From contig JAFQAM010000380.1 in assembly GCA_017416885.1 (NCBI GenBank), positions 1 to 9,815 on the forward strand: 9,815 nt of DNA, given 5' to 3'. Source of the stretch: Clostridia bacterium (GTDB taxonomy: Bacteria; Bacillota; Clostridia; Oscillospirales; CAG-272). Shown in pieces: positions 1-6,593 of the stretch (positions are counted from its first letter, which is position 1; every line of letters starts with the position of its first letter). Both the position numbers and the translations under genes were made by a program. Below the pieces are notes generated by a model, which searched no databases, was not told the DNA's origin, and worked only from the letters and a program-made list of their open reading frames with translations.

Positions 1-402
1 ATGTTCTTAAAGGCGCTTGAAAACGGAGCATCACTCTATTTCACAGTCGCTATGCAAAATACAGAGTACTTAAAGTTTGACAAGGAATACAACAAGTATT
101 ACTCAGTTAAATACTCTATCCTTAAGGATAAGATTATAAGCTTATATAAGGAATTTAATGAGCTTATGAAGGATAAGCAGGATAAGTACATTGTTGAGCA
201 CCAATTCATCAATAGCGAATACGGCTACGATGTTGTTCGTAAGGAGGACGGCGTTAAGCTTAATAACTCCAATGTTGTTCTTGTAGTATATGAGGGCGGC
301 GAGGGCTTCTTACTTAACTATAACTCATACGATGTAACAGTAACTCTTGATGGCACAACATATGAAATCCCTTCATTCGGCTATGCAAAATATTCTAAGT
401 AA
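1..402 (+). CDS. DUF5696-domain protein, C-terminal end only
   Basis: This is the last 133 residues of a gene that begins before the window; the ATG at position 1 is most likely an internal methionine. The segment reads LKALENGASLYFTVAMQNTE, then a YYSVKYSILKDKI stretch, an IVEHQFI motif and a C-terminal beta-rich tail ending in GTTYEIPSFGYAKY. That pattern matches, from memory, the C-terminus of DUF5696 proteins, which are large proteins (often 800 residues or more) of unknown function frequently encoded beside sugar ABC permeases in Clostridia. The tail has the look of the small beta-sandwich that closes many TIM-barrel glycosidases, but I cannot assign an activity. The stop codon TAA (400-402) overlaps the ribosome site of the next gene, so it is co-transcribed with the permeases and probably acts on, or helps recognise, the same carbohydrate. 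Confidence 0.7.
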   Translation: MFLKALENGASLYFTVAMQNTEYLKFDKEYNKYYSVKYSILKDKIISLYKEFNELMKDKQDKYIVEHQFINSEYGYDVVRKEDGVKLNNSNVVLVVYEGGEGFLLNYNSYDVTVTLDGTTYEIPSFGYAKYSK

Positions 403-408
403 AGGAGG
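401..408 (+). promoter_or_regulatory. Ribosome binding site for the first sugar permease
   Basis: AAAGGAGG lies 8 nt before a GTG codon at 417 and supports GTG as the true start. Its first two bases are the last two bases of the upstream TAA stop, so a ribosome finishing the DUF5696 gene is placed directly on this site. Confidence 0.8.
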
Positions 409-416
409 AAAAACAA

Positions 417-1538
417 GTGAGCTTAAATGACCAAATCAAAAGAAATTCATATGAAGTTAAGTTAGCAAGTGATTCCTCTGAAAGCAAGGAATACGAGCTT
501 AGCGTAAAAGCGGTTGACTATGCGAAAACTCCTGATATCAGAAGCCAAATCCCAAGAGGCGGCGTTAAATCAAGATTAAAGGAGCAAGAGGAAGCACGCA
601 GAAGAAGAGGCAAAATGTCACTTCTACAAAGAAGATCACTTTCAGGCTGGCTCTTTGCTTTACCGTTTGTGTTTGGCTTACTCTTCGTATATGCACCAAT
701 TATTTTCACATCATTAAAGGTAACCTTCTGCGATATTGCAACAGACGGAACAATGACATTCGTTGGCTTTAAATATTACCAACAGGTATATACAACGGAC
801 CCTTGGTTCCCTATTACAATTTGGGACGGTCTTGAGGACTTGATTCTTCAAATTCCTGCAATCGTAATCTTTGCGCTCTTTATGGCTATCATTCTTAACC
901 AAAAGATGACAGGTAGAGCAGCATTCCGTGCAATATTCTTCTTACCGGTTATCCTTTCCACAGGTATTATAGACAGACTTAACTCACAGGACGCATTCAG
1001 TGATGCTATCAACGGTTCATCAGGAACAATTGATACAAACACAGGCGAGGAGGCAGGCGGTATTATTTCCGCTCTTGACCTACAACAGCTTCTTGGCGGT
1101 ATTAAATTAGGCGCGGGGCTTGTTGAATATGTAACCAACCTTGTAAACAACATTTTTGATATTGTAAGCCGTTCAGGTGTACAAATGCTTATATTCCTCT
1201 CAGGCTTACAGTCAATTTCACCGTCAATTTATGAATCCTGTCAGGTTGAAGGCGCTTCCGCTTGGGAGACCTTCTGGAAGATTACACTTCCAATGATCAG
1301 CCCAATGATTTTAGTTAACGCAGTTTATACTGTAATCGACCTCTTTACATGCTATGACAACAGAGTTATGAAGCTTATGGAGCAAGCTCTTAACCACGGT
1401 GGTGAATATGGCGGTACCGCAGGCGGTCCTTCAGTTGCAGGCGTTATGGCTTGGACATACATCGGCATAGTATTATTGTTTATTGTAATAGTAGCATTAA
1501 TCCTAAAATCCTTTGTATTCTATCAAAGAAGAGATTAA
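417..1538 (+). CDS. Sugar ABC transporter permease, MalF type
   Basis: One of the two membrane subunits of a carbohydrate importer (binding-protein-dependent permease, MetI-like fold) in the cytoplasmic membrane; 373 residues. Residues 1-75 are a polar cytoplasmic extension with a basic cluster (RRRRGK, about 62-67), longer than the 10-30 residues common in this family. The first membrane span is about 77-100 (GWLFALPFVFG). Further spans lie near 143-162, 169-185, 253-268, 293-312 and 342-366. The EAA loop that docks on the ATPase is at 272-292 (YESCQVEGA...KITLP), in the form typical of MalF-like subunits. Residues 186-252 form a long polar outside loop, and 313-340 a glycine-rich one. It starts with GTG behind a good ribosome site and is followed 13 nt later by the partner permease. 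The substrate cannot be read from the sequence; an oligosaccharide is likely from context. Confidence 0.9.
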   Translation: MSLNDQIKRNSYEVKLASDSSESKEYELSVKAVDYAKTPDIRSQIPRGGVKSRLKEQEEARRRRGKMSLLQRRSLSGWLFALPFVFGLLFVYAPIIFTSLKVTFCDIATDGTMTFVGFKYYQQVYTTDPWFPITIWDGLEDLILQIPAIVIFALFMAIILNQKMTGRAAFRAIFFLPVILSTGIIDRLNSQDAFSDAINGSSGTIDTNTGEEAGGIISALDLQQLLGGIKLGAGLVEYVTNLVNNIFDIVSRSGVQMLIFLSGLQSISPSIYESCQVEGASAWETFWKITLPMISPMILVNAVYTVIDLFTCYDNRVMKLMEQALNHGGEYGGTAGGPSVAGVMAWTYIGIVLLFIVIVALILKSFVFYQRRD

Positions 1539-1544
1539 GGAGGG
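1537..1544 (+). promoter_or_regulatory. Ribosome binding site fixing the start of the second permease
   Basis: AAGGAGGG sits 7 nt before ATG 1552 and begins inside the TAA stop (1536-1538) of the first permease. It decides for ATG 1552 over an in-frame upstream ATG at 1513, which lies within the first permease gene and has no ribosome site. Confidence 0.85.
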
Positions 1545-1551
1545 AGAGACG

Positions 1552-2598
1552 ATGGATAATTCACCAAAGATTAAAAGAGAAACAAGAAACAAAATCCGCG
1601 TTGATTTTGAAAGAGCTCCTCTTTCCGAAAGACTTAAAGCGAAGTTTTTAAACAGCTTCTTCTTTAAGAAGGTAATCTTCTTAATATTCAAGCTTGTATT
1701 ACTCATTGGCGTATCTTATGTAATACTTTACCCATACATCACTAAAATTTTCGCATCATTTATGTCACCAAGCGACTTTGATGATGTAACAGTAGTTCTT
1801 ATTTCGAAGAATCCTACAATTGACCAGTACAGATATATAATTATGGAAAATGATTATTTACTGTCACTGCTTAATACATTCTTAATTTCCGCATCAGTAG
1901 CATTGATTCAAACGCTTGTATGTGCTTTAGTTGCATACGGTCTTGCAAAGTTTAAGTTTAAGGGCAACAATGTTCTATTCCTGATAGTAATCTTTACTAT
2001 GATGGTACCGCAGGAAAGCATTCAATACGCAATGCAAAGATTTTTCCTACGCTTTGGAACAAGTACCCCGATAGGCTATCTCTTAGATGCTGTCGGTTTA
2101 ATTGAAGGAGGCTTCGTTAACTCGCTTGCCCCACTTTACATTATGTCCGTAACAGGTCTTGGATTTAAAAACGGTCTATTCATCTTTATGCTAAGACAGT
2201 TCTTTAAGGGCGTTCCTGACGAGCTTGAGGAGTCCGCATATGTTGACGGCTCAAGCACATTCAGAACATTCTTTAACATCATTCTTCCAATTTCCGTGCC
2301 AATGCTTATTACAGTATTCATCTTTGCATTCGCATGGCAATGGACAGATGAGTTCTATGCATCAAGCTCATCAATATTCTACTTATCATCCTATTGGAGC
2401 AGCGACGAAGCAATTAAGCTAATCAGTAACATTGCCAAGGTTCCACCATCCTTACAGGATTATAACAAGGGCGGTATGCTTCAAGCGGCAATTAGCGGTA
2501 CTGCATCAATTCTTATCGTATTCCCACTTATCCTTGTATATCTTGTTGTACAAAATAAGATTGTTGAGGGCGTTGAAAGAAGCGGTATCGTAGGATAA
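1552..2598 (+). CDS. Sugar ABC transporter permease, MalG type
   Basis: Second membrane subunit of the same carbohydrate importer; 348 residues from ATG 1552. The N-terminal 38 residues are cytoplasmic and basic. Membrane spans lie near 40-63, 105-130, 138-155, 193-215, 247-266 and 313-334. The EAA loop is at 226-246 (EESAYVDGSSTFRTFFNIILP), which carries the conserved glycine and closing proline that contact the ATPase. The C-terminus ERSGIVG resembles the short ending typical of MalG-like subunits. An outside segment around 270-305 (SSSSIFYLSSYWSSDEA...) is longer than in classical MalG proteins. It pairs with the permease at 417-1538; the binding protein and ATPase are outside the window, and the ATPase may be a shared MsmK/UgpC-type protein. 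It is the last gene of the operon, 37 nt before a strong terminator. Confidence 0.9.
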   Translation: MDNSPKIKRETRNKIRVDFERAPLSERLKAKFLNSFFFKKVIFLIFKLVLLIGVSYVILYPYITKIFASFMSPSDFDDVTVVLISKNPTIDQYRYIIMENDYLLSLLNTFLISASVALIQTLVCALVAYGLAKFKFKGNNVLFLIVIFTMMVPQESIQYAMQRFFLRFGTSTPIGYLLDAVGLIEGGFVNSLAPLYIMSVTGLGFKNGLFIFMLRQFFKGVPDELEESAYVDGSSTFRTFFNIILPISVPMLITVFIFAFAWQWTDEFYASSSSIFYLSSYWSSDEAIKLISNIAKVPPSLQDYNKGGMLQAAISGTASILIVFPLILVYLVVQNKIVEGVERSGIVG

Positions 2599-2635
2599 TA
2601 ACTACAAAGGCTTTATCCTAACATTATAGAACTTC

Positions 2636-2668
2636 AAAAAAATCTCCCGAGCTTTCGGGAGATTTTTT
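2636..2668 (+). terminator. Rho-independent terminator, probably bidirectional
   Basis: A perfect 14-bp stem (2637-2650 with 2655-2668) whose core is ATCTCCCGA/TCGGGAGAT, with a GCTT loop. It is flanked by an A run on the left and a T run on the right, so it should stop transcription in both directions between the converging permease operon and GH10 gene. Confidence 0.9.
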
Positions 2669-2746
2669 GTATATTTAATTTAAAAATTCTATTTCTTACA
2701 CTAATAATATTTCCAAACGGTTTTAAACAACAGTATTTCCACTATT

Positions 2747-4102
2747 CTAAACTATAATATTTATATCCTGTTTGCCGTTTTTAGAGAATGTAAATGTCTT
2801 TTTTATGACCTCATTACCTACCGAAATTTCAACTTCATAGTCGCCATAAAAGCCTCTAAATTCACTAAATCCAGCCTCATTTAATTCACCGTTAAATTCT
2901 GTATGCCACTTTTTATTAATCAAATTATCAAGCGCTAAAAGTGCAGGCTTAGGCGACAAATCAAAACGGAGCAAGCCACCAAAGTAAACATTCTCACCAA
3001 TGCTCATATTGCCCTGTGACCACCTTATAGCTTCAGGCGTAGGATTAGGAACATAAGCATATCCGTCAACTAAATTCCAATAAATAATTTGCTCCATATT
3101 GGGATGTGAAAACCAAATTTGATATAAATATTCAAGAATTTTTGCTTGAATTTCCTCGTCATCCTGTTTATTTGAATATGCAGGAATTGTAATTTCAGTT
3201 ACCTGTAAATTCTTAGTTAAATTAGAATATAAATTCATATGATTATAAAGCGAAATTGGATTATATAAATAGCTTGATTTAGCTAATTCAGACTCTCTGC
3301 TTTCAAATATATGAAATTGCGAGCCGATAGCATCAATTCTTGCGCCCTTTAATATATTCGCTTCTATATATGCGTAATAGCTATCAGTTGAGCGACAGTT
3401 GCCGCCCCAAAAGGCTTCAGTATATTCGTTTATAACAAGCTGATTATTTGGAAAATATTTTTCTGCCATTTTAAAGCACCATTCTATATAATCAAGCTCA
3501 TTATAAAGCTCAGTGACACAATCATTATGTCCCCAAAGCATTTCGTTAGTAACCTCAATGGTAGGAATTATATCCTTGTATCTGTCTGCTATTTCCTTGT
3601 ACCGTCTTTCAAGCTCCTTTTTAGTTGCTTCCTTAGACAACCCCTTTAACCATTGGGGAAATAAATGCTCATAAGCAAGCGCATGCTCTCTCGGCTCAAT
3701 TCCGTTTTCCTTACAGAATTCAATACACAAATCAATGGGTGGACGGCGGTAAAACTTTTCCGAGTTCTTATCATATCTTAATTTCCCCTTTTCAGGCTCA
3801 ATAGAATTCCAATAAAAGGGAAGCGTAGCCATATTAAATATAGATTTAAAGAACTCCTTGTAAATCCTATTCTTTTCATCAGTCTCTAATTCATCAAGCA
3901 TAAATAAATTAGCGCCAAACTTAAATTCATGCTTTACCTGCTTTATTTTGACCTTTGTATTAGATAGCGCATTTCCCTCAGCATCAAACACAGAAATGCG
4001 CATATTACCTTTACGGTATTTCTCAATGTTGGGATTAACCGTATGCTTAAAAAAATCCTTGTTGCTTTCAAAGCACTCAAGCACCTTGTATCTATCGTAC
4101 AT
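2747..4102 (-). CDS. GH10-family glycoside hydrolase, cytoplasmic, divergent
   Basis: A 451-residue enzyme of glycoside hydrolase family 10, normally endo-beta-1,4-xylanases that cleave by a retaining mechanism. There is no signal peptide, so it should act inside the cell on imported oligosaccharides. Residues 30-65 form a small N-terminal beta domain (MRISVFDAEG...KHEFKFGANLF). The TIM barrel spans about 66-395, and 400-451 is a C-terminal beta domain (FRGFYGDYEVEI). The acid/base is Glu187 (EVTNE) and the nucleophile Glu303 (LQVTEI). Gln262 and His264 (GSQFHI) and Trp342 (YWNLVDG) match conserved active-site residues. The usual -2 subsite residues and the WH after GHxL are replaced (YWNSIEP at 97-103; REHALAYEH at 138-146), so the preferred sugar may differ from plain xylan. 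The start is ATG 4102, not the ATG at 4114, because a good ribosome site lies between them. It is convergent with the sugar permeases. Confidence 0.85.
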   Translation of the reverse strand: MYDRYKVLECFESNKDFFKHTVNPNIEKYRKGNMRISVFDAEGNALSNTKVKIKQVKHEFKFGANLFMLDELETDEKNRIYKEFFKSIFNMATLPFYWNSIEPEKGKLRYDKNSEKFYRRPPIDLCIEFCKENGIEPREHALAYEHLFPQWLKGLSKEATKKELERRYKEIADRYKDIIPTIEVTNEMLWGHNDCVTELYNELDYIEWCFKMAEKYFPNNQLVINEYTEAFWGGNCRSTDSYYAYIEANILKGARIDAIGSQFHIFESRESELAKSSYLYNPISLYNHMNLYSNLTKNLQVTEITIPAYSNKQDDEEIQAKILEYLYQIWFSHPNMEQIIYWNLVDGYAYVPNPTPEAIRWSQGNMSIGENVYFGGLLRFDLSPKPALLALDNLINKKWHTEFNGELNEAGFSEFRGFYGDYEVEISVGNEVIKKTFTFSKNGKQDINIIV

Positions 4103-4105
4103 AAT

Positions 4106-4112
4106 CCACCTC
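4106..4112 (-). promoter_or_regulatory. Ribosome binding site fixing the GH10 start
   Basis: GAGGTGG, read on the minus strand, lies 3 nt before the ATG at 4102-4100. An in-frame ATG at 4114-4112 overlaps this site and has only GGCTGTAA in front of it, so the protein should begin MYDRYKV. Confidence 0.65.
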
Positions 4113-4139
4113 ATTTACAGCCTTATAATTCTATAAAGC

Positions 4140-4191
4140 CAATATTTATTTTAATTCTACCACCAAAGAGTAAAAATAGCAATATTTATTT
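4140..4191. repeat. 12-bp direct repeat bracketing the GH10 promoter
   Basis: CAATATTTATTT occurs at 4140-4151 and again at 4180-4191, 40 bp apart, about four helical turns, so both copies face the same side of DNA. One copy covers the predicted transcription start and the other overlaps the predicted -35 box. This is the layout expected of a paired operator, but both copies are AT-rich and could be chance. Confidence 0.4.
4154..4182 (-). promoter_or_regulatory. Predicted promoter of the GH10 gene
   Basis: On the minus strand, TTGCTA (4182-4177) and TAGAAT (4159-4154) are separated by exactly 17 nt, a fair match to a housekeeping promoter. Transcription would begin near 4147, giving a leader of about 45 nt. 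The region is very AT-rich, so chance matches are a concern. Confidence 0.4.
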
Positions 4192-4260
4192 AAAATATAT
4201 CTCCAAAATTAATATATGACTAAATAATCAAATGAGCAAGTGAACATATATAATATATAA

Positions 4261-4290
4261 AATAACGGAATTTTTGCAAATTCCGTTATT
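4261..4290 (-). terminator. Terminator hairpin of rarA, containing its stop codon
   Basis: A perfect 13-bp stem (4261-4273 with 4278-4290) with core AACGGAATTT and a 4-nt loop. On the minus strand it is followed by a short T-rich tail, and on the plus strand by seven T. The TAA stop of rarA (4288-4286) lies inside the stem, so the ribosome would clear the gene only just ahead of hairpin folding. Confidence 0.75.
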
Positions 4291-5512
4291 TTTTTATGTT
4301 ATCCCAATATAATTTTGCAGCTTGCTCAGTTTTATTTTCACCGTATGTATAATAATGCTTGCCAACTAAATCATCAGGCAAATACTGTTGCTTCACATAA
4401 TGGTTCGGATAGCTATGAGGATATTTATAGCCCTTAAATAGCGGCGCTTGTAAGTGTACAGGGAATGTTGTTCCCTTACCGCCTCTTATATCCTCTAAAG
4501 CCATATCTATCGCACTTTCAGCCGAGTTAGACTTAGGCGCAGTAGCTAACATAATAGCGCAGTTAGCAAGCGGTATCCTTGCCTCAGGCATACCTAATTG
4601 CTTAGCGCTCTCACATAGCGCATATGTAATCTGTGCAGCCTGCGGATAAGCAAGACCAATATCCTCGCTTGCAATTACAAGTAGCCGTCTGCAAGCAGAA
4701 ATTATATCTCCGCCCTCGAGCAGTCTTGCAAGATAGAATACAGCCGCATCAGGGTCAGAGCCACGAATAGACTTTTGAAGCGCACCAAGCAGGCAGTAAT
4801 GAGTGTCTCCATCTCTATCGAATAATCCTGCCGATGCTGACGGAATAAATTCCTTCGCCACATCAATTGTGATTATATCATCGCTTGCAATATAAGCTCC
4901 CTCTAAGAGAGTAAGCGCGTGTCTGACATCACCGCCGGCACAGGCGGCTAAAAATTCAAGTGCTTCATCTGTTGCTTTTTTAGGCGAACTGTTTTCCTCA
5001 TTCATAGCATCAATAGCGCGCCTTAATACAGGGAAAATTTCCTTAGCGCTAATATGCTTAAACTCAAAAACAGAGCAACGGGAAAGGAGCGCGTCATAAA
5101 TATAAAAGTAAGGATTTTCAGTTGTAGAAGCAATAAGCGTAACCCGTCCGTCCTCAATATATTCAAGCAAGGATTGCTGCTGCTTTTTATTAAAATACTG
5201 AATTTCATCAAGATAAAGTAAAATTCCACGGGATGAAAAAACAGAGCTTGACTGTGCAATAACCTCTTTAACATCGGATAAAGAAGCAGTAGTCGCATTT
5301 AATCTATATAGCTCCATATCGGAATTTTTTGCAATTATATTTGCAACAGTAGTCTTACCTGTTCCGGGAGGACCGTAGAAAATCATATTTGTAATTCGTC
5401 CTGTATTCACCATACGGCGAATAACGCCCTGTTCTGAAATCAAATGCTTTTGACCGGCAATTTCATCAAAGCTTGTGGGACGAAGCTTATCTGCAAGGGG
5501 CCTGTTTGTCAT
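4286..5512 (-). CDS. rarA: Replication-associated recombination protein A (AAA+ ATPase)
   Basis: RarA (also called MgsA; YcaJ in E. coli) is a DNA-dependent ATPase related to clamp loaders that works at stalled replication forks in the cytoplasm. The 408-residue protein is close to the usual family length. Visible motifs are Walker A GPPGTGKT at 47-54, Walker B LLYLDE at 98-103 followed by IQYFNKKQQQSLL, sensor 1 in STTENP at 129-134, the arginine finger in LLSR (Arg145), and sensor 2 in GGDVRHAL (Arg196). Residues about 230-408 form the MgsA-type C-terminal tetramerisation domain (ALQKSIRGSDPDAAVFYLARLLEGGD, then ASEDIGLA and the C-terminal FKGYKYPHSYPNHYVKQQYLP). In Walker B the commoner Phe-Ile-Asp is Tyr-Leu-Asp, a mild change. 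ATG 5512 is preceded by GAGAGG at 5523-5518 with 5 nt spacing. It stands alone with its own promoter and terminator. Confidence 0.95.
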   Translation of the reverse strand: MTNRPLADKLRPTSFDEIAGQKHLISEQGVIRRMVNTGRITNMIFYGPPGTGKTTVANIIAKNSDMELYRLNATTASLSDVKEVIAQSSSVFSSRGILLYLDEIQYFNKKQQQSLLEYIEDGRVTLIASTTENPYFYIYDALLSRCSVFEFKHISAKEIFPVLRRAIDAMNEENSSPKKATDEALEFLAACAGGDVRHALTLLEGAYIASDDIITIDVAKEFIPSASAGLFDRDGDTHYCLLGALQKSIRGSDPDAAVFYLARLLEGGDIISACRRLLVIASEDIGLAYPQAAQITYALCESAKQLGMPEARIPLANCAIMLATAPKSNSAESAIDMALEDIRGGKGTTFPVHLQAPLFKGYKYPHSYPNHYVKQQYLPDDLVGKHYYTYGENKTEQAAKLYWDNIKK

Positions 5513-5541
5513 AAATACCTCTCAATAAAAAGTATAGATAT

Positions 5542-5570
5542 ATTTTAACATATAAAAGAAATAAAATCAA
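5542..5570 (-). promoter_or_regulatory. Predicted promoter of rarA
   Basis: On the minus strand, TTGATT (5570-5565) and TAAAAT (5547-5542) are 17 nt apart, and a TG one base before the -10 box gives an extended -10. The start would be near 5535, leaving a leader of roughly 23 nt that carries the GAGAGG ribosome site. Confidence 0.55.
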
Positions 5571-5615
5571 TATAAATATGAATATAAATAGTTAGCACAG
5601 AAGCACGCTGCTACT

Positions 5616-5622
5616 AAGGAGG
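5616..5622 (+). promoter_or_regulatory. Ribosome binding site fixing the start of the small membrane protein
   Basis: AAGGAGG is 5 nt before ATG 5628. A GTG at 5622 in the same frame overlaps the site itself and cannot be the start. The strength of this site is the main reason to believe the small gene is translated. Confidence 0.85.
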
Positions 5623-5627
5623 TGTAT

Positions 5628-5933
5628 ATGAAAATATTATTTTTTGAAAGCCAAGACATAAAAGAAAGCACATACCAAAATACAAATAAAAGCATCAATG
5701 CAAGCAGTAACGCAAAGCTAAAAGCCAACAAAAAAGCGCCAAAATGCGACGGTAACAAACTGAAATTCTACTTTAAATCACTTTTAATTACATTTTCAGT
5801 AACCGCCGTGCTGTCATTTTTGCTTATATCAAATATAGACAAAAATATGAACAAAAAACAAAATTTAAACGACTATGTGTCTGTATTTAAGGAAAGTGAC
5901 CTGTATGAAATCCTCTTTACTGAAAATGAATAA
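5628..5933 (+). CDS. Unrecognised small single-span membrane protein
   Basis: A 101-residue protein that I do not recognise. Residues 1-46 are polar and lysine-rich, low in complexity (NTNKSINASSNAKLKANKKAPK), and by the positive-inside rule cytoplasmic. One hydrophobic span lies at about 47-70 (FYFKSLLITFSVTAVLSFLL). The last 30 residues, ending in acidic LYEILFTENE, would be outside the membrane or, if this is a forespore-envelope protein, in the intermembrane space. It has a strong ribosome site and its last 29 nt overlap the start of the M50 protease gene, so translation of the two is probably coupled. By position it recalls SpoIVFA, which precedes and holds SpoIVFB in Bacillus, but it is far shorter and shows no M23 peptidase-like domain. 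Partner, inhibitor or substrate of the protease are all possible; none is shown. Confidence 0.75.
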   Translation: MKILFFESQDIKESTYQNTNKSINASSNAKLKANKKAPKCDGNKLKFYFKSLLITFSVTAVLSFLLISNIDKNMNKKQNLNDYVSVFKESDLYEILFTENE

Positions 5934-6501
5934 ATTAAAAGGTGTATTAAGCATTCTCGCATTGCTTTTTTCACTGATGAGTATATCCGTTTCCCCAAGT
6001 CCCTTTTTGCTAATTTTAGCATACCTTGTCCACGAGCTCGGACACATATTTTTCGCTAAGCTGATGGGAGCCGATATTTTAAAAATAAGCGGGGGAGTGT
6101 TTCATTTATCGATATCCTACGATACCAAGGGGATATCATATTTAAAGGAAGCCGTAGTATGCTCGGGCGGCATCATATTCAACCTTATTACAGCTATTTC
6201 GGTTTATTTAATAAATACTTCAAATAGCGACACCCTGTCCACTTTTTTTGTGCTTAATCTATCCCTTGCATTAATGAACCTGTATCCCGTATCAATCTTA
6301 GATGGAGGCGGACTTCTGAAATCACTGATTTTATGGAAAATAAGGGGTGATGTGGCTGAAAAACTGATAAAGTGGACATCGTTTTTCTTTGCAATACTAT
6401 TGTGGCTCTTATCTGTATATATTCAGATCATTTTCTCGTCTAATGTGTCGCTGCTTTTTATCTCGATTTTCCTATTAATTCAGCTCTGCTTTTCTATATA
6501 A
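5905..6501 (+). CDS. M50-family intramembrane metalloprotease (SpoIVFB-like)
   Basis: A 198-residue, very hydrophobic site-2-type zinc protease, which cuts membrane-embedded substrates. The zinc motif HELGH is at 43-47 in the span LILAYLVHELGHIFFAKLMGA. A conserved G-x-x-x-N segment follows (GGIIFN, 88-93), then the second zinc-ligand motif NLYPVSILDGGG (125-136, Asp133). The spacing from HELGH to the aspartate is close to that of Bacillus SpoIVFB (43-47 and 137). Spans lie near 13-29, 34-52, 83-103, 110-128 and 155-195. It ends after the membrane core, so the C-terminal CBS domain of Bacillus SpoIVFB is absent, as in other short clostridial members. The start is uncertain: ATG 5905 has AAGGA 11 nt upstream; ATG 5926 (191 residues) would rely on coupling to the upstream stop at 5931-5933. 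A role in sigma-K activation is possible but rests on homology alone. Confidence 0.85.
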   Translation: MKSSLLKMNKLKGVLSILALLFSLMSISVSPSPFLLILAYLVHELGHIFFAKLMGADILKISGGVFHLSISYDTKGISYLKEAVVCSGGIIFNLITAISVYLINTSNSDTLSTFFVLNLSLALMNLYPVSILDGGGLLKSLILWKIRGDVAEKLIKWTSFFFAILLWLLSVYIQIIFSSNVSLLFISIFLLIQLCFSI

Positions 6502-6544
6502 ACGCACATGTTATAAATAATTTATAAAAATTTTCCCGTAGCTA

Positions 6545-6573
6545 TTGCAGAATGTATAAATTTCTGCTATAAT
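6545..6573 (+). promoter_or_regulatory. Promoter of the polyamine transport operon
   Basis: TTGCAG (6545-6550) and a perfect TATAAT (6568-6573) are separated by 17 nt, and TGC directly before the -10 box makes it an extended -10. This is the best promoter in the window. Transcription should start near 6580, giving a leader of about 72 nt before potA. Confidence 0.8.
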
Positions 6574-6593
6574 GCAATTGATTTACCATTTTT

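Noticed and set aside
1..3. ATG at position 1 as a true gene start
   Set aside because: The protein begins in the middle of a DUF5696-like C-terminal region and no upstream sequence is available, so it is almost certainly an internal codon.
848..1153. 101-codon open frame on the minus strand inside the first permease
   Set aside because: No ribosome site or recognisable protein; it mirrors the strongly supported permease frame.
1513..1551. Longer start for the second permease at ATG 1513
   Set aside because: It would lie inside the first permease gene without a ribosome site, whereas ATG 1552 has AAGGAGGG 7 nt upstream.
5533..5620. Sporulation-sigma (sigma-E or sigma-K) promoter for the small membrane protein/M50 pair
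   Set aside because: CATATAAA at 5549 has no suitably spaced upstream box, and the -10-like strings nearby are expected in such AT-rich sequence; no promoter call could be defended.
6511..6527. AT-only palindrome TTATAAAT-A-ATTTATAA after the M50 gene as a terminator
   Set aside because: The stem has no GC, the loop is too small and no T run follows directly; it is expected by chance in AT-rich DNA.
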